Shown: positions 1 to 6,348, counted from the stretch's first letter. The stretch is DNA of 7,804 nucleotides from Chloroflexota bacterium (GCA_026707335.1 JAPOXB010000083.1:1-7804); one strand, 5' to 3'. Notes: generated by a model not told the origin, from the letters alone. Translations and numbers: made by a program.

Positions 1-50
1 CCCGCCTTGACCGCGGCGCAGAATTCCTCGAGCAGGGCGGCGAACCGCAT
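1..50 (-). CDS. N-terminal fragment of an unidentified protein, cut by the left window end
   Basis: An ATG on the minus strand at 50-48 opens a frame that stays open to the window edge, giving 16 codons (MRFAALLEEFCAAVKA) plus two bases. A clear Shine-Dalgarno sequence, GGGAGG, sits at 60-55, four bases before the ATG. It starts 16 nt after the thioesterase stop, so it is probably the next gene of the same operon. The short amphipathic start resembles the first helix of NTF2/SnoaL-like proteins, but sixteen residues are too few to assign a family, so I give no function. Confidence 0.55.
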   Translation of the reverse strand, partial: MRFAALLEEFCAAVKA

Positions 51-66
51 GGCGCCTCCCGGGCGT

Positions 67-459
67 TCAGCCCTGCCGGTACTTCTCCTGGACCTCGGGC
101 GGGATGGGGACCGAGCGGCCGGTCCCCAGGTCGAGCCAGACCCAGTCGTGGCGGAACGTCGCGATGCGGACGCCCGAGGATTCGGACGCGCAGGTGAACT
201 CCTGGCTGAACCCGTGCTCGCCGACCTCCGTCGTCTCGACGGCGACGCGGCAGCCGTCCTGCCAGCGCAGGGGGCGGTGGTAGGTGACGGCGGTCTCGCG
301 CGGGACGGCGAGCACGCCGTCGGGCTTCTGGATGCCGCAGTGCGACTCGAAGGCGGCGTAGGCGAGCTCCGTCAGCGCCAGCAGCACGCCGGCGTGCACG
401 AAGCCGCTGGACGCGTAGGTGTCGGTGTGCCGGGTGGGGAAGCTGCACTCGAAGGGCAT
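67..459 (-). CDS. Hotdog-fold acyl-CoA thioesterase, 4HBT family
   Basis: The 130-residue product has the usual length of single-domain 4-hydroxybenzoyl-CoA thioesterase/YbgC-like enzymes, which hydrolyse acyl-CoA thioesters in the cytoplasm. The N-terminal stretch HTDTYASSGFVHAG (11-24) corresponds to the conserved D-x-x-G-x-V region before the long central helix, here ALTELAYAAFESH (28-40). A strand-rich half follows, with VTYHRPLRWQDGCRVAVET (58-76) and FSQEFTC (84-90), as expected for a hotdog fold. The family Asp is plausibly D13, but the motif is not canonical, so the substrate cannot be named. The ATG lies 9 nt after the DCC-protein stop without a strong ribosome binding site, suggesting translational coupling in an operon. 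No signal peptide or membrane segment is visible. Confidence 0.75.
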   Translation of the reverse strand: MPFECSFPTRHTDTYASSGFVHAGVLLALTELAYAAFESHCGIQKPDGVLAVPRETAVTYHRPLRWQDGCRVAVETTEVGEHGFSQEFTCASESSGVRIATFRHDWVWLDLGTGRSVPIPPEVQEKYRQG

Positions 460-468
460 GGCGGCAGG

Positions 469-891
469 CTAGCGCGCCGCGGCCCCGGGCGGCGAGCCCG
501 CCCGGCGGGTGACCGGGGGCGTATCCGGTACGAGGCGTGAGAGTTGCGCGCGGTTCCGCGCGACGAGCTCGTAACCGCGGACCAGCGCCCAGCGCAGGGG
601 CGGCAGACGACGCGCGCCCGCCGCGACCACGCCGCCACCGGGCAGCAGCGCCAGCCCCAGGAGCAGCGCCTCATCCCGCGAGTGCAGGCGGCCGTCGGCG
701 TCGCGCAGGTGCATGCTGCGGTCGCGCAGGGCGGGCGTCAGGCCGCGCAGCCAATCGGCGGCCTGCGGGTCCGACCAGGGCAGGATGTCGAACCGGCCGG
801 CCCGATCCCAGCGCCGGATCGCGTGCACGCAGGCCCGGCAGAAGCGGCAGCCGTCGTCGTAGAGCAGCGTGGGACGGCCGGACGGCGCCAC
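469..891 (-). CDS. DCC-family (DUF393) thiol-disulfide oxidoreductase-like protein
   Basis: The 140-residue product opens with TLLYDDGCRFCRACVHAIRR (8-27), the signature of the DCC family: Y-D-x-x-C-x-x-C followed by a helix. C15 and C18 form the thioredoxin-like CxxC pair, with an extra cysteine at 21. The continuation RFDILPWSDPQA (33-44) and the later segment DADGRLHSRDEALLLGLALLPG (64-85) match the family layout, where a redox-like fold is followed by a short helical region. The family is proposed to act as thiol-disulfide oxidoreductases, but substrates are largely unknown. The start is GTG at 891-889, seven bases beyond the cyclophilin stop; the motif begins only ten residues later, which supports this start. 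The C-terminal 20 residues are low-complexity (Pro/Ala/Arg). It sits between the isomerase and thioesterase genes in a tight leftward series. Confidence 0.8.
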   Translation of the reverse strand: MAPSGRPTLLYDDGCRFCRACVHAIRRWDRAGRFDILPWSDPQAADWLRGLTPALRDRSMHLRDADGRLHSRDEALLLGLALLPGGGVVAAGARRLPPLRWALVRGYELVARNRAQLSRLVPDTPPVTRRAGSPPGAAAR

Positions 892-898
892 GGCCGCC

Positions 899-1483
899 CT
901 ATTCGACGCGGATAGTGGCGGTCTCGATCAGGAGCCGCTGCGAGGGCGTCCCGCTCTGCGAGCCGCGGTCCTCCAGCGCCTTGAGCGTGTCCATGCCGTC
1001 GACGACCGCGCCGAAGATCGTGTGGTTGCCGTCCAGCCAGGGCGTGGGCACGAAGGTCAGGAAGAACTGGCTGCCGTCGGTGCCGGGGCCGGCGTTGGCC
1101 ATGCTGAGCAGCCCGGGCCGATCGTGCTTGACGGCGGGGTCGAACTCACCGGCGTAGTTGTAGCCGGGGCCGCCGGTCCCGCGGCCCAGCGGGCAGCCGC
1201 CCTGGGCCATGAACTCCGTGATCACCCGGTGGAAGGCCAGCCCGTCGTAGAAGCCGAGCCGCGTCAGGTAGATCGTGCTCGACACGTGCGCGGGCGCGAC
1301 GTCGGGGCGCAGTTGCACGGCCAGATCGCCCACGTTGGTCTTGAGGTCCCAGAAGTAGCTCCGGGCGGGGTCGAAATCGACCGTGGGCGGCTGCGACAAG
1401 CGCGTGCGCCAGTTCACCGCGGCCGTATCGACCGCCTGTTCCGCGATGAAGCCGTCCAGCGCGTCGAGCGCCACATCACCCAT
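899..1483 (-). CDS. Cyclophilin-type peptidyl-prolyl cis-trans isomerase
   Basis: This 194-residue protein catalyses cis-trans isomerisation of X-Pro bonds during protein folding. The cyclophilin domain runs from about residue 43 to the end. All main active-site positions known from human cyclophilin A can be matched: FHRV (84-87, catalytic Arg86), FMAQGG (91-96), SMANAGPGTDGSQFFLT (127-143), and WLDGNHTIFGAV (149-160, with the Trp and His of the proline pocket). There is no signal peptide or lipobox, so it is probably cytoplasmic. A roughly 40-residue N-terminal extension containing ALDGFIAEQ precedes the domain and is not part of the classical fold. The ATG at 1483-1481 has GGGAGAGA just upstream as ribosome binding site. 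It looks like the first gene of the leftward set with the DCC protein and thioesterase. Confidence 0.93.
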   Translation of the reverse strand: MGDVALDALDGFIAEQAVDTAAVNWRTRLSQPPTVDFDPARSYFWDLKTNVGDLAVQLRPDVAPAHVSSTIYLTRLGFYDGLAFHRVITEFMAQGGCPLGRGTGGPGYNYAGEFDPAVKHDRPGLLSMANAGPGTDGSQFFLTFVPTPWLDGNHTIFGAVVDGMDTLKALEDRGSQSGTPSQRLLIETATIRVE

Positions 1484-1527
1484 CGATCTCTCCCGTCCTC
1501 GCGGCCCGGTCGTCGCGGACCTCAGGG

Positions 1528-1533
1528 ATTGTA
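1528..1533 (-). promoter_or_regulatory. Possible -10 element ahead of the cyclophilin gene
   Basis: On the minus strand 1533-1528 reads TACAAT, five of six matches to the sigma-70-type -10 consensus, inside an otherwise GC-rich 74-bp gap (1484-1557). Transcription from it would begin near 1521 and give a leader of about 38 nt before the ATG at 1483. No recognisable -35 hexamer lies 16-18 bp upstream, so the call rests on the -10 alone. No convincing terminator for the 599-residue protein gene is visible in the same gap. Confidence 0.35.
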
Positions 1534-1557
1534 TCGGCCGCGGCGGCTACAGGGGCG

Positions 1558-3357
1558 CTACTGCCCCGGCTGCGACAGCACCTCGACGTGGACGCGGATC
1601 CTGCCCTCGGCGGGGATGCCGATCTTGTTGAAGGCGGCGGGCGACAGATCGATGTCATTCACCGGGAACCTGCCCGTGTCCTGCACGGTCACGTCGACGT
1701 ACTGCATGCCCCGCCAGACGCGCAGCCGCGTGCCGCAGTCGTACGTCGTCGAGGCGGCGATGGTGGGGTCGTTGGGGTCGTAGATGCCGCCGCAGCGCAT
1801 GACGTTGCCGGCCAGCGAGTGGTGGTAGAACGTCGCGTCGCCGGCCACGGCGTGGGCGGGCGGGCCGTTGGGGTCCGTGCCGCTGTTGGCGGCCGGAGCG
1901 GCCGTTCCTGGGCGCTGGGAGGGCGTCGTGAACTCGCGGGCCACCCAGCCGGCCCGTCCTTCCGCCGCCACCCGGACCCACTCACGCCCGGTCTCGTCGA
2001 CCTCGGTCTCACCAAGCGATCGCAAGGGTGTCCCCGGTTTCAGGCAGAGGATCGGCGTCGTGTTGAGGCTGGGGGCGGGACGCAGGTTCAGGCAGTCCGA
2101 GACCACCACGCGGAGGAGATCGCCATCGGCCGGCGCGGCCTCGCCCGGGTTCCAGGTGGCGTCGGCGTCCAATCGCAGCCACAGGGCCTGCGCGGGCGCC
2201 ACCTCCTTGAGGTCGCTGAACATCGGCAGTCCGGGGCGGTAGGTGCGGTATTCCTGCGCGACGGGATCCCACCAGAACGCCGCGACGAGAGCGTCGCCCA
2301 GACTGCTCATCGCCTGCTCCATCGTCGCGGCGGCGCCCGTCCAGGCGACCAGGTTGAAGCCGCGGTGCAACGGCTGCTCGAGCGGTCTGCCGTTCGCCGG
2401 GAGCGGCAGCACCGCTCCGGGGCCCTCGATACGAACGAGCAGCCCGGCTCCGGGCACGACCTCGGAGAGGTCGTTCACGTGCGCGGGGACGCCGGGCCTG
2501 AACCGCCGAAACTCCTGCGCGACGGCGTCGAAGCCGAAGATCGCCCCCAGGCTGTCGCCCAGCGCGGCGGCGATCTCGGCGGCGGGGGTGCGCGCGGTCC
2601 AGCCCACCATGTTCCAGCCCGGCTGCAGTTGCAGCAGCGCCGCGCTCTCATCGACCGACGGGCCGTTCTCGGGGTCGCCGGAGCCCGCGTCGGGTGGGGA
2701 ACCCTGCGTTGGGGTAGCGCCGGTCCCGTTGCTGGACGTGAAGCGCGTGCCGGCGTGGGCGTTGAACTGGTGGGTCTGGGGCAGATCGATGCCCTCCACG
2801 GCCCAGGCGCCGGTCAGGGGGATCGATTCGCGGATGCGCCCGCCGCCGATCGTGCGATGCACGGCCAGATGGATGTGCGGCAGCCCGCCGTTGTTCGCGT
2901 AGTAGGCCGGCGCGACCGTGCCCAGGTCGTGCCCCACCTGCACGGGCAGGCCGCGGTACAGGCTCGGCTCGGGGAAGATGTGGCAGATCAGGACGGCCAG
3001 GCCGGCCCCGTTGTTGATCGTCAGGCAGTCGGGGCCGACGTAGGAGATCGTCCCCGTGATTGGGGCGAGCACCACCGACCCCTCGGTCGCGGCATCCTCC
3101 CGCACGATGTCGATGGCGTGGGGGTCGTTCCGGTCCGCGACGCTGTGCGTGAGCGTGTTGTAGCCCGCGACGATCGTCCAGACGGAGCCGGCCTCGGCGG
3201 GCAGGGGGAAGACGCCACCTTGCGCGTGAGCCGGCGTCGAGCCGAGCCCCAGGGTGGAAGCGGTCAGCAGCAGCGTGAGGATTGCCGCGAGCGTCCCCCA
3301 CCCCTTGGGGCGCCCGCGCCGCACGAGCCGGCGCATGATCACATTATTGAGGACCAT
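1558..3357 (-). CDS. Secreted multidomain cell-wall protein: M23-like peptidase, two repeats, SH3b, RlpA-like barrel
   Basis: This 599-residue protein has a Sec signal peptide: a basic start, hydrophobic LAAILTLLLTASTLGLG (23-39) and a cleavage site after AHA45. Residues 58-195 resemble an M23/LytM peptidase: AIDIV with D83, VLAPITGTI (96-104), LICHI with H126 and LPHIHLAVHR with H161/H163. The first zinc ligand could be H71 or H80. After a Gly/Pro/Ser linker come two related repeats (about 243-318 and 330-402), an SH3b domain (about 413-477), another linker, and an RlpA-type double-psi barrel (about 501-596) with VTVQDTGRF (D560) and DIDLSPAAF (D570). It probably binds and cuts peptidoglycan outside the membrane; catalysis is inferred. 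ATG 3357 gives the longest form; ATG 3336 (residue 8) is an equally good or better start. Neither has a clear Shine-Dalgarno sequence. The gene follows the importer permease after 57 nt. Confidence 0.85.
   Translation of the reverse strand: MVLNNVIMRRLVRRGRPKGWGTLAAILTLLLTASTLGLGSTPAHAQGGVFPLPAEAGSVWTIVAGYNTLTHSVADRNDPHAIDIVREDAATEGSVVLAPITGTISYVGPDCLTINNGAGLAVLICHIFPEPSLYRGLPVQVGHDLGTVAPAYYANNGGLPHIHLAVHRTIGGGRIRESIPLTGAWAVEGIDLPQTHQFNAHAGTRFTSSNGTGATPTQGSPPDAGSGDPENGPSVDESAALLQLQPGWNMVGWTARTPAAEIAAALGDSLGAIFGFDAVAQEFRRFRPGVPAHVNDLSEVVPGAGLLVRIEGPGAVLPLPANGRPLEQPLHRGFNLVAWTGAAATMEQAMSSLGDALVAAFWWDPVAQEYRTYRPGLPMFSDLKEVAPAQALWLRLDADATWNPGEAAPADGDLLRVVVSDCLNLRPAPSLNTTPILCLKPGTPLRSLGETEVDETGREWVRVAAEGRAGWVAREFTTPSQRPGTAAPAANSGTDPNGPPAHAVAGDATFYHHSLAGNVMRCGGIYDPNDPTIAASTTYDCGTRLRVWRGMQYVDVTVQDTGRFPVNDIDLSPAAFNKIGIPAEGRIRVHVEVLSQPGQ
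2152..2631 (-). repeat. Two tandem protein-level repeats inside the secreted wall protein
   Basis: The two units (residues about 243-318 and 330-402) align through their length. QPGWNMVGWTARTP pairs with HRGFNLVAWTGAAA, LGDSLGAIFGFDAVAQEFRR with LGDALVAAFWWDPVAQEYRT, FRPGVP with YRPGLP, DLSEVVPGAGLLVRI with DLKEVAPAQALWLRL. They have clearly diverged at the DNA level, so this is an old duplication. I know similar 'GWN-VxWTG ... YRPG ... LWVxV' units from secreted proteins of Chloroflexota; their function is not established, and wall or matrix attachment is a guess. Confidence 0.75.
3341..3346 (-). promoter_or_regulatory. Possible -10 element for leaderless expression of the secreted wall protein
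   Basis: The minus strand between the two candidate ATGs (3357 and 3336) has an AT-rich island, CAATAATGTGATC. It contains TAATGT at 3346-3341, fitting the TANNNT form of a bacterial -10. The start of transcription would fall about at the second ATG (3336), which would make a leaderless message and explain why neither ATG has a Shine-Dalgarno sequence. There is no good -35 hexamer, so this is suggestive only. Confidence 0.3.
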
Positions 3358-3414
3358 GCCGCGGAAGGGAAGAGCGCGGGAGACGGTCGGGCCGAAGCGG
3401 GCGCCGCCGGCCCA

Positions 3415-4314
3415 TCAGCCGAAGGGCGACCGCTCCATGCCGGCGAAGGCGTCGCCGGGGCCGTCGCCCTGCGCCCGGCGACGGCCGCCGCGCTCCCGGC
3501 GGCGCGCCCGCAGCCCGGTGACCGCGAGCACGAGCGCGAAGACGGCCGCCTGCAGCAGCACGACGGTCGCGCCCGACGACACGTCGACGAACCAGGAGAG
3601 GTAGATGCCCAGGAAGCCGGTCAGCGCGCCGGTCAGGGCGGCGAGGAAGAACAGCCGCGGGAAGGAATCGGTCAGCAGCCGCGCGGTGACGGGCGGGATG
3701 ACGAGCGCGGCGGCGATCAGCGTCACGCCCAGCACCTGCAGGCAGGCGATGACCGTGGCGGCCAGGATCAGCGAGAAGACGACCTCGACCCAGGCCAGCG
3801 GCACGCCCGACGCCCGGGCCACGTCGCGGTCGAAGGTGACGAACACGAGCCGCTTCCACCAGACGAAGAGCAGCGCCGCGACGAGCAGCATCGTGCCCGC
3901 GATGGCGCCGACGTCGGTGTTGGAGATGCCCAGCACCTCGCCGAAGAGGACGGCCTCGAAGTCGCGCGTGAAGGTGCGCTCGCGGCTGATCAGCGCCACG
4001 CCGACGGCGAAGGCGGCCGTCGTGATGATGCCGATCGCGGCGTCGCCGCTGATCTGGCGGCGGCGGCCGGCCGCGTTGATCAGCAGCACGCTGAACGCGC
4101 CCCAGATCGTCGCGCCGAGATAGAAGTTGATCCCGGCGACGAAGGAGACGACCGCGCCGCCGAAGATGCTGTGGGCCAGGCCGTGTCCGATGTACGACAG
4201 CCGCCGCAGGACGACGAAGACGCCCACGCCGGCGGTGAGCAGCCCGGCCAGCGTCGCGGCCAGCAGGGCGCGGCGCATGAAGTCGAACTCGAAGGGCTCC
4301 AGCAGCTCAGCCAC
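3415..4314 (-). CDS. Metal-ion ABC transporter permease (ABC-3/ZnuB family)
   Basis: The 299-residue integral membrane protein belongs to the ABC-3 permease family, which forms the Zn2+/Mn2+/Fe2+ channel of binding-protein-dependent importers. The start ELLEPFEFDFMRRALLAATLAG (3-24) is typical, followed by RRLSYIGHGLAHSIFGGAV (37-55), the conserved FGEVLGIS segment, LGVTLIAAALVIPPVTARLL and the late SSGATVVLLQAAVF stretch, all family hallmarks. About eight hydrophobic segments are visible. The C-terminus is a short basic, Gly-rich cytoplasmic tail. The start is GTG at 4314-4312, overlapping the end of the ATPase gene by eight bases, which indicates coupled translation. The next in-frame ATG (residue 13) would remove part of the conserved start and is less likely. 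Metal specificity cannot be read from the permease alone. Confidence 0.92.
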   Translation of the reverse strand: MAELLEPFEFDFMRRALLAATLAGLLTAGVGVFVVLRRLSYIGHGLAHSIFGGAVVSFVAGINFYLGATIWGAFSVLLINAAGRRRQISGDAAIGIITTAAFAVGVALISRERTFTRDFEAVLFGEVLGISNTDVGAIAGTMLLVAALLFVWWKRLVFVTFDRDVARASGVPLAWVEVVFSLILAATVIACLQVLGVTLIAAALVIPPVTARLLTDSFPRLFFLAALTGALTGFLGIYLSWFVDVSSGATVVLLQAAVFALVLAVTGLRARRRERGGRRRAQGDGPGDAFAGMERSPFG

Positions 4315-5218
4315 GGGACGCCGGCCCGGAGACGGACGCCGGTTCGGCGTGGAACGACTCGTGCCGCCGCTCCGCGGCGATCGGGTCCAGCGGCGCGTCG
4401 TCGTGCGCGACGACGTAGACCGTGCGGCCCCGGCGCAGGACCACCATCTCGGCGCCGTAGACGTCGCGCAGCACGTCCGGCGTCAGCACCTCGGGCGGCG
4501 TGCCGTCGGCGACGACGCGGCCCTCGCCCATGCAGACCAAGCGCGGCAGGTGCGAGGCGACGGCGTTGAGGTCGTGCGTCGTGAGGACGATGGTCAGCCC
4601 GCCGCGGTGCAACTCGCCGAGCAGGTGCATGACGTCGTGCCGGGTCTTGATGTCGACGCCGGTCGTGGGCTCGTCGAGCAGGACGATGTCCGGGTCGCCG
4701 ATCAGGGCGCGGGCGATGAAGACGCGCTGCTGCTGTCCGCCGGAGAGCGCCCGGATCGATCGGTCGCGGAGGTGGCCGATACCCAGCCGGTCGAGCGCCT
4801 GCCGGGCAAGCGCGCGGTCGCGCCGGGACGACCACGGCCGCCAGCCCGACTCGCGCCAGCGCCCCAGCAGCACGACCTGCTCAGGGGTGATGGGGAAGTT
4901 CCAGTCGATCGACTCGACCTGCGGCACGTAGCCGACGCGCAGCGGGCCGGACTCGCCGCCGTGCTCGCGCACCTCGCCGGCGAGGCGCTGGGTCTGGCCC
5001 AGCAGCGTCCGCAGCAGCGTCGTCTTACCGCAGCCGCTCGGCCCCACGATGCCGACGAACTCGCCCCGGCGCAGGTCGAGGTCGACTTGGCGGAGCACCG
5101 GCGCCCCGTCGTAGCCCGCACTGACGCCGTCGAAGGCGATCAGGGGCGGGCCGTCGCGGCGGGGCCGCGGGAAGCTGTGCTCCGCGAGGCGCGCGGCGGG
5201 GTCGCGGCGGCGGTCCAT
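4307..5218 (-). CDS. Metal-ion ABC transporter ATP-binding protein (ZnuC/MntB-type)
   Basis: This 303-residue cytoplasmic ATPase powers the importer. It shows Walker A GPSGCGKTT (59-67), Q-loop at Q100 in YVPQ, the signature LSGGQQQR (158-165), Walker B DIVLLDEP (177-184) and the switch His215 in LTTHD. The segment VESIDWNFPIT (101-111) after the Q-loop is typical of the zinc/manganese importer ATPases and supports that subclass. An Arg/Pro-rich stretch of about 25 residues precedes the domain, and about 30 residues beyond the usual end form a charged tail. The start is ATG 5218-5216. It overlaps the stop of the binding-protein gene as TGATG and has GAGGAG seven bases upstream, so it is preferred to an in-frame GTG at 5254 inside that gene. 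The permease gene overlaps its last eight bases. Confidence 0.95.
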   Translation of the reverse strand: MDRRRDPAARLAEHSFPRPRRDGPPLIAFDGVSAGYDGAPVLRQVDLDLRRGEFVGIVGPSGCGKTTLLRTLLGQTQRLAGEVREHGGESGPLRVGYVPQVESIDWNFPITPEQVVLLGRWRESGWRPWSSRRDRALARQALDRLGIGHLRDRSIRALSGGQQQRVFIARALIGDPDIVLLDEPTTGVDIKTRHDVMHLLGELHRGGLTIVLTTHDLNAVASHLPRLVCMGEGRVVADGTPPEVLTPDVLRDVYGAEMVVLRRGRTVYVVAHDDAPLDPIAAERRHESFHAEPASVSGPASRG

Positions 5219-6264
5219 CAGGCGCGCTCCTCGTACTCGGCGAAGCTGCCCCACGTATCGGCGACATCGAAGCCGTCCAGCGCGGAGGCGTCACCGCCGA
5301 GGGCGGTCGTCATCGTGCGGACGTTCTCCACCATCATCGCGACGAGCGTGTTGTCGGGGTCGCCGGGCGCGCCGGGCAGGTCGTCGTCGCGCAGTGTGCT
5401 CACCTGCACCGCCCCGGCCTCCCTGGCGATGACCTGCAGCACCTCGGACGGGAACACCTCGGAGCCGAAGATGGCCGGCACGGCCGCGTCGCGGATCTGC
5501 CGGACGAGCTCGGCGACCTCGCGCGGGGAGGGCTCGGAGAAGTCGGACGGTTGCACCGCGCCGATGACCTCGAAGCCGTAGCGCGGGGCGAAGTAGGGGA
5601 ACGAATCGTGGTAGGTCAGCAGCTTGCGGCTGTCCGGCGGGATCGTCGCCGTGGCTTCGGCGATGGCCGCATCCAGCGCCGTGAGCTGGTCGCGGAAGCG
5701 GGCGAAGTTGTCCGCGTAGTACCCGGTTGCGTCCGGGTCGATGCGGCTGAGCGCGTCACGGACGAGTTCGGCGTAGCGGACGCTCAGGATGGGGTCGGTC
5801 CAGAGATGCGGGTTGGGAGCGCCGCCCGCCGCGGGGAAGGAGAAGTCGAAAACGTACTTGTCGGCGCTGACGGTGTTGTCGCCCAGCAGCAGGATGCGCC
5901 CCTTGGGGGCGTTGGCCCGCGCCAGCTCGAGCGTGGGCAGCTCCAGGCTGAGCCCGTTCAGCACGATGAGGTCGGCCTCGGCGAGCGAGAGCGCGGCCGA
6001 GGGCGGCGGCTCGAAGGTGTGGGAGTTCACGCCCTCCGGGACCAGGGCCGCGACGGCGGCGCGGTCGCCCGCGACGTTCTCGACGATGCTGCGCAGGGGC
6101 GCGACCGTCGTGACGACGCTGATCGGCCGCGCGTCGGCCGCGGCTCGCGCCTCAGCGGCGGACGACGCGGCGGGGGCCTCATCGGCGGGACCGCCGCAGG
6201 CCGCGACGAGCGCCGCGATCAGCAGCACGCCGAGGATCGTGCGGGACAGGATCGCGCGGGACAT
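5218..6264 (-). CDS. Metal-ion ABC transporter substrate-binding lipoprotein (ZnuA/TroA family, cluster A-I)
   Basis: The 348-residue product captures the metal ion outside the membrane. It is a lipoprotein: a hydrophobic start then LVAAC with the lipobox Cys23, followed by an Ala/Glu-rich tether to about residue 46. The mature domain shows the cluster A-I pattern. Likely metal ligands are H82 (NSHTFEPPPS), H153 (NPHLWTDP), H219 (TYHDSFPYF) and an acidic residue near the end, D302 or D304 (GDPDNT). Histidine in the third place matches zinc-type ZnuA and TroA rather than the Glu of strict manganese proteins, so zinc is favoured but not proven. The His-rich loop of many ZnuA proteins is absent. 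ATG 6264 places the lipobox at the right depth. The ATPase gene starts on its stop codon. Two operator-like repeats lie upstream. Confidence 0.93.
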   Translation of the reverse strand: MSRAILSRTILGVLLIAALVAACGGPADEAPAASSAAEARAAADARPISVVTTVAPLRSIVENVAGDRAAVAALVPEGVNSHTFEPPPSAALSLAEADLIVLNGLSLELPTLELARANAPKGRILLLGDNTVSADKYVFDFSFPAAGGAPNPHLWTDPILSVRYAELVRDALSRIDPDATGYYADNFARFRDQLTALDAAIAEATATIPPDSRKLLTYHDSFPYFAPRYGFEVIGAVQPSDFSEPSPREVAELVRQIRDAAVPAIFGSEVFPSEVLQVIAREAGAVQVSTLRDDDLPGAPGDPDNTLVAMMVENVRTMTTALGGDASALDGFDVADTWGSFAEYEERA

Positions 6265-6287
6265 CGGTCGCCGTTCCGGGGCTGGCT

Positions 6288-6310
6288 GTTCTTGCGACTG
6301 GTTGCAACAG
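6288..6310. repeat. Direct repeat copy 1 (23 bp) with imperfect operator-like dyad
   Basis: This copy matches the one at 6339-6361 at 22 of 23 positions. It contains TTGCGACTGGTTGCAA (6292-6307), an inverted repeat with 7-bp arms around a 2-bp centre and one mismatched pair caused by G at 6296. It lies 28-43 bp upstream of the binding-protein ATG and just after the predicted transcription start, where a bound repressor would block the polymerase. Confidence 0.75.
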
Positions 6311-6319
6311 TCCATCGGC

Positions 6320-6348
6320 AGCCTAGGAGGGGGTCGTCGTTCTTGCAA
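6320..6348 (-). promoter_or_regulatory. Candidate promoter of the metal importer operon
   Basis: On the minus strand, TTGCAA (6348-6343, four of six matches to the -35 consensus) and TAGGCT (6325-6320, a TANNNT-type -10) are separated by 17 bp. Transcription would start near 6313, about 50 nt before the ATG at 6264. The -35 hexamer is one arm of the perfect dyad, and the second dyad lies directly after the start point, so occupancy of either site should prevent initiation. The hexamers are weak matches, and the call depends largely on the spacing and context. Confidence 0.4.

Noticed and set aside
7..540. A 177-codon plus-strand open frame over the thioesterase gene
   Set aside because: It is antisense to a recognisable hotdog protein, shows no motif and has a compositional bias typical of GC-rich shadows.
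3358..3414. Transcription terminator between permease and wall protein
   Set aside because: No stem-loop followed by a T-run could be found on the minus strand; only scattered GC-rich bases.
1588..4569. A 993-codon open frame on the plus strand, opposite the wall protein, permease and part of the ATPase
   Set aside because: It covers well-supported minus-strand genes, and its translation is dominated by Arg, Gly, Ala, Asp and Gln without any domain. Long antisense frames are expected at about 70% G+C.
5219..5254. Earlier GTG start for the ATPase at 5254
   Set aside because: ATG 5218 has a GAGGAG site at good spacing and the classic TGATG overlap with the upstream stop; the GTG lies well inside the binding-protein gene.
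6265..6348. Longer N-terminus for the metal-binding lipoprotein, using starts at 6348 or 6315
   Set aside because: It would bury the lipobox behind 12-28 polar residues and would translate the operator repeats. ATG 6264 gives a normal lipoprotein signal.
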